A stretch of 6,774 nucleotides of DNA, taken from an uncultured Alphaproteobacteria bacterium (GTDB lineage Bacteria; Pseudomonadota; Alphaproteobacteria; Minwuiales; Minwuiaceae). This document shows, one piece after another, positions 4,652 through 6,774 of the stretch. Numbering within the stretch: the stretch's first letter is position 1; each line of letters opens with the position of its first letter. The notes under the pieces are model-generated. The model saw only the letters and a program-made list of their open reading frames with translations. It was not told the DNA's origin and did not search any database. The position numbers were made by a program, and so were the translations under genes. The stretch is taken from contig CAJYBQ010000180.1 in the NCBI GenBank assembly GCA_913064755.1, positions 1-6,774 of the forward strand, written 5' to 3'.

Positions 4652-6371
4652 GGATCGAACCGCCCTGCGGCACGTTCCTCACCCGGCCTTCCGGCAGGAT
4701 CGTGGCCAGCAGACCGCGCATGCGCTCGGCATCCACGCCCCAGCCCGACTGGACCGCGACATACTGCTTGCCGTCGACCGAGAAGGTGGCCGGTGTTGCA
4801 GTCACGCCCGACGGGGTCGGATGTTCCCACAGGATCTTGCCGTTCCGTGCGTCGAGTGCGCGGAACATCCGGTCCGTGGTGCCGCCCGTGAAGACCAGGT
4901 CACCGCCCGTGGTCAGCAACGGCGCCCAGAAGGGCGTGTCGTTGAAGTCGGTGGCCCAGACCATCTTGCCCGTGTTCATGTCCCACGCCTGCAGGCGGCC
5001 GATGGCGACCGGCTTGGAGGTGTCGACGCCTTCGCGGATGCGCAGGCTGGACAGGATCACGTCGATCGGGATGCCGATGTAGAGCTGACCGGCCTCGTAG
5101 TCCTCGATCTCACCGCTGCCACCCAGTTCCGAGCACAGGTTCACGTGGCTGGGAATGTAGAGCAGGTTGGTGCGCGGGCTGTAGGCTTCCATCGGCCAGT
5201 CCTTGCCGCCCCAGAGAGACGGGCAGAAGGTCACGACGCGGTTCAGGCCCGGTGTGTTTTCCTCGTTGTAGGAAGGACGCCCGGTTTCCGGATCGATTGC
5301 CGAGAAGGCATTCTGGTGCACGTACTTGTCCGCGGCGACGAAATTGATCGGACCTTCGGGAGTCCGTTCCATCGACCAGATGTAGCCGTTGCGCCCGGCG
5401 TGAACCAGGCCCTTCACCTTGCGACCGTCGCGTTCGATGTCCATCAGGACAGGCGCCGAGACCTCGTCCCAGTCCCAGGCATCGTTCCAGTGATACTGGT
5501 GATGACCCTTGATCTCGCCCGAGTTGATGTCCAGGGCGATGACGGACGTCGCGTAGAGGTTGTCACCCGGACGGGTTTCCGGAATCCACGGGCCGCCGTT
5601 GCCGGTACCGAAGTAGGCAAGCTTGGAATCGGCGTCGTAGTTGCCCTGCATCCAGACGGGGGCGCCACCGGTCTTCCAGCTGTCACCCTTCCAGGTTTCA
5701 TGACCCGGCTCGCCCGGTCCCGGAATGGTATAGGTCCGCCAGGCCTCGGCACCGGTTTCGGTATCGAAGGCAATGACGTAGCCGCGGATGCCGTATTCGC
5801 CGCCGGACACGCCGACAACGACCTTGCCCTCGGCCACCATGGGCGAGAGCGTGGCGTAGTAGCCGGCCTTGTAGTCACCGATGGCCGAATTCCAGACCGG
5901 CTCACCGGTCTTGGCGTCCAGCGCCACCATGCGGGCATCGACGGTAGCCATGTAGACCTTGTCGCCATACAGGCCGACACCACGGTTGGTCGGATGCAGC
6001 TGGAACAGGTCCTCCGGGATCTCGTGACGATAGCGCCAGAGTTCCTCGCCGGACACGGCGTCCAGCGCGATCACCTGGTTCTGTGGCGTCGAGACATACA
6101 TGACGCCATCGTTCACCATCGGCGGTGCCTGGTGACCTTCGGTCACGCCGGTCGCGAAGCTCCAGACCGGTTTCAGGTTGCCGACATTCTCCGTGGTGAT
6201 CTCGTTCAGCGGGCTGTAGCCCCAGCCTTCATAGTTGCCACGCCACTGGAGCCAGTTTTCCGGTTCCGGATTCTGCAGGCGCGCATCTGTCACCGGGTTG
6301 AAGTTCTGGGCGATTGCCGTACTGGCCCCCAGAACCATGATTGCCGCCGCAGCGACGAATGATTTTCTCAT
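4632..6371 (-). CDS. periplasmic PQQ-dependent alcohol dehydrogenase, lanthanide-type signature
   Basis: Type I quinoprotein of the methanol/ethanol dehydrogenase family, oxidising an alcohol in the periplasm with PQQ and a metal ion. It has 579 aa: signal peptide 1-21 (ends STAIA, then QNFN), then an eight-bladed propeller with repeats such as IALDAVSGEELW and VALDAKTGEPVW. Aligned by eye with MxaF/XoxF, the active site is intact: metal ligands E192 (GGEYGIRG) and N258 (GTGNGGPW), catalytic D300, PQQ-stacking W240, R327 (GRNGY), and the structural pair C383 and C413. D302 lies two residues after the catalytic Asp (DAWDWDE). This Asp-x-Asp is the mark of lanthanide enzymes such as XoxF and PedH. 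The adjacent Cys-Cys of MxaF is replaced by Q124-L125 in LFQLHPTNRG. There is no C-terminal cytochrome c domain, so an external acceptor is needed. The ATG at 6371 has an excellent ribosome site. It follows the Rieske gene by 54 bases and is closed by a terminator. Substrate and subfamily name cannot be settled, so no gene symbol is given. Confidence 0.95.
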   Translation of the reverse strand: MRKSFVAAAAIMVLGASTAIAQNFNPVTDARLQNPEPENWLQWRGNYEGWGYSPLNEITTENVGNLKPVWSFATGVTEGHQAPPMVNDGVMYVSTPQNQVIALDAVSGEELWRYRHEIPEDLFQLHPTNRGVGLYGDKVYMATVDARMVALDAKTGEPVWNSAIGDYKAGYYATLSPMVAEGKVVVGVSGGEYGIRGYVIAFDTETGAEAWRTYTIPGPGEPGHETWKGDSWKTGGAPVWMQGNYDADSKLAYFGTGNGGPWIPETRPGDNLYATSVIALDINSGEIKGHHQYHWNDAWDWDEVSAPVLMDIERDGRKVKGLVHAGRNGYIWSMERTPEGPINFVAADKYVHQNAFSAIDPETGRPSYNEENTPGLNRVVTFCPSLWGGKDWPMEAYSPRTNLLYIPSHVNLCSELGGSGEIEDYEAGQLYIGIPIDVILSSLRIREGVDTSKPVAIGRLQAWDMNTGKMVWATDFNDTPFWAPLLTTGGDLVFTGGTTDRMFRALDARNGKILWEHPTPSGVTATPATFSVDGKQYVAVQSGWGVDAERMRGLLATILPEGRVRNVPQGGSIHVFALD

Positions 6372-6373
6372 GG

Positions 6374-6382
6374 CCTCCTCCT
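6374..6382 (-). promoter_or_regulatory. strong ribosome binding site of the dehydrogenase gene
   Basis: On the - strand AGGAGGAGG ends 2 bases before the ATG, with the AGGAGG core in register about 5 bases away. It fixes the start and suggests high expression. The rest of the 54-base gap holds only a 5-bp hairpin (6392-6405, GCCGG, four T, CCGGC), too weak to call a terminator, so co-transcription with the Rieske gene is likely. Confidence 0.85.
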
Positions 6383-6425
6383 GTTTTAGACGCCGGTTTT
6401 CCGGCTGTTCTTGGTTCGATAGAAC

Positions 6426-6774
6426 TCAGGTCTTCGCGCCGCCCGGCGTGGACGTCCAGCCGTCCCGCGCCACGACAAATCCTTCCGCATCGATCTCCAG
6501 CGGCACGGCAGGCAGTTGCCGTTTCGCCGGTCCCGACTTGACGGTGCCGACCGTACTCGGGTCGAACACCGACAGGTGGCAATGGCAGCGCAGATACTGT
6601 TCCTTCTTCATCCACGACTTGATGGTGCACCCCTTGTGGGTGCAGATCGCGGAGTAGATCAGGATGCCACCGGCGGTCCGGTCCCGGGTCGCCGGATCGA
6701 GCTTGGTCTCGTCCAGCTTCCGCATCAGGCCGCCATGGTTTCGGTAGACGTACCGCGGTTCGTGCGTGGCCGGG
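6426..6774 (-). CDS. Rieske [2Fe-2S] protein, 5' end outside the window
   Basis: Iron-sulfur electron-transfer protein. The visible C-terminal 115 residues are open to the edge of the window, and the Met at 6725 is probably internal because the frame upstream (RYVYRNHGGL) reads as normal protein. The two cluster-binding boxes are CTHKGC (6627-6644) and CHCH (6576-6587, followed by LSVFDP). The first Cys and His of the first box and the first Cys and second His of the second box hold the cluster. The remaining Cys of each box form the disulfide seen in high-potential bc1-type Rieske proteins and absent from ring-hydroxylating dioxygenase ferredoxins. The usual GS after the last His is replaced by LS. 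Its place directly before the PQQ dehydrogenase suggests a role in that electron path (inference). It could also be the last gene of a cytochrome bc-like or oxidase-like operon. The N-terminal anchor or Tat signal is not visible. Confidence 0.9.
   Translation of the reverse strand, partial: PATHEPRYVYRNHGGLMRKLDETKLDPATRDRTAGGILIYSAICTHKGCTIKSWMKKEQYLRCHCHLSVFDPSTVGTVKSGPAKRQLPAVPLEIDAEGFVVARDGWTSTPGGAKT

Noticed and set aside
2954..4891. Open frame of 645 codons on the + strand
   Set aside because: It lies opposite the peptidase and the 179-aa gene. Its translation is rich in Arg, Pro and His and shows no domain, whereas the - strand frames have signal peptides and a zinc-binding motif. Long antisense frames are common in GC-rich genes.
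4587..6362. Open frame of 591 codons on the + strand
   Set aside because: It is the mirror of the PQQ dehydrogenase gene, whose family motifs and ribosome site on the - strand are beyond doubt.
1..6774. CRISPR array, insertion sequence or integration site next to the tRNA
   Set aside because: No spaced direct repeats, transposase or integrase frame, or repeated copy of the tRNA 3' end was seen in the window.

Overview
The window looks like GC-rich alphaproteobacterial chromosome. The supporting signs are a tRNA(CAU) with encoded CCA of alphaproteobacterial type, strong AGGAGG-type ribosome sites, a monomeric NADP-isocitrate dehydrogenase, and a periplasmic PQQ (pyrroloquinoline quinone) alcohol oxidation locus. 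The exact genus cannot be read from the sequence; a marine alphaproteobacterium is a guess.

Left part (1-2587, + strand): a tRNA gene with anticodon CAU, most likely the lysidine-modified Ile2 tRNA, preceded by a plausible sigma70-like promoter. After a 224-base stretch with no convincing gene comes icd, a complete 729-aa monomeric isocitrate dehydrogenase (TCA cycle). It is closed by a perfect 12-bp hairpin. This part is core metabolism.

Centre (2588-2924): a short + strand gene of 25 codons is pqqA, the ribosomal precursor peptide of PQQ, with the invariant Glu-x-x-x-Tyr and a strong ribosome site. No pqqB-E follows. Nine bases after its stop is a 17-bp hairpin, then a second small hairpin that covers the stop codon of the convergent gene. 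pqqA therefore looks like a stand-alone short transcript.

Right part (2921-6774, - strand, read from right to left): a Rieske [2Fe-2S] protein (5' end outside the window), a 579-aa secreted PQQ-dependent alcohol dehydrogenase, an unrecognised 179-aa exported protein with an acidic tail, and a secreted astacin/matrixin-like zinc peptidase with FG-GAP/calcium-loop repeats. The dehydrogenase carries the Asp-x-Asp signature of lanthanide-using enzymes (D300/D302) but lacks the vicinal Cys-Cys pair found in MxaF, XoxF and ExaA. A good intrinsic terminator lies just after the dehydrogenase stop, inside the beginning of the 179-aa frame, so the last two genes are probably expressed at a lower level or separately.

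How the parts may work together (inference): pqqA supplies the PQQ precursor. The exported dehydrogenase uses PQQ plus a lanthanide or Ca2+ to oxidise an alcohol in the periplasm. The adjacent high-potential-type Rieske protein may take part in electron transfer. The role of the peptidase and the 179-aa protein in this is unknown.
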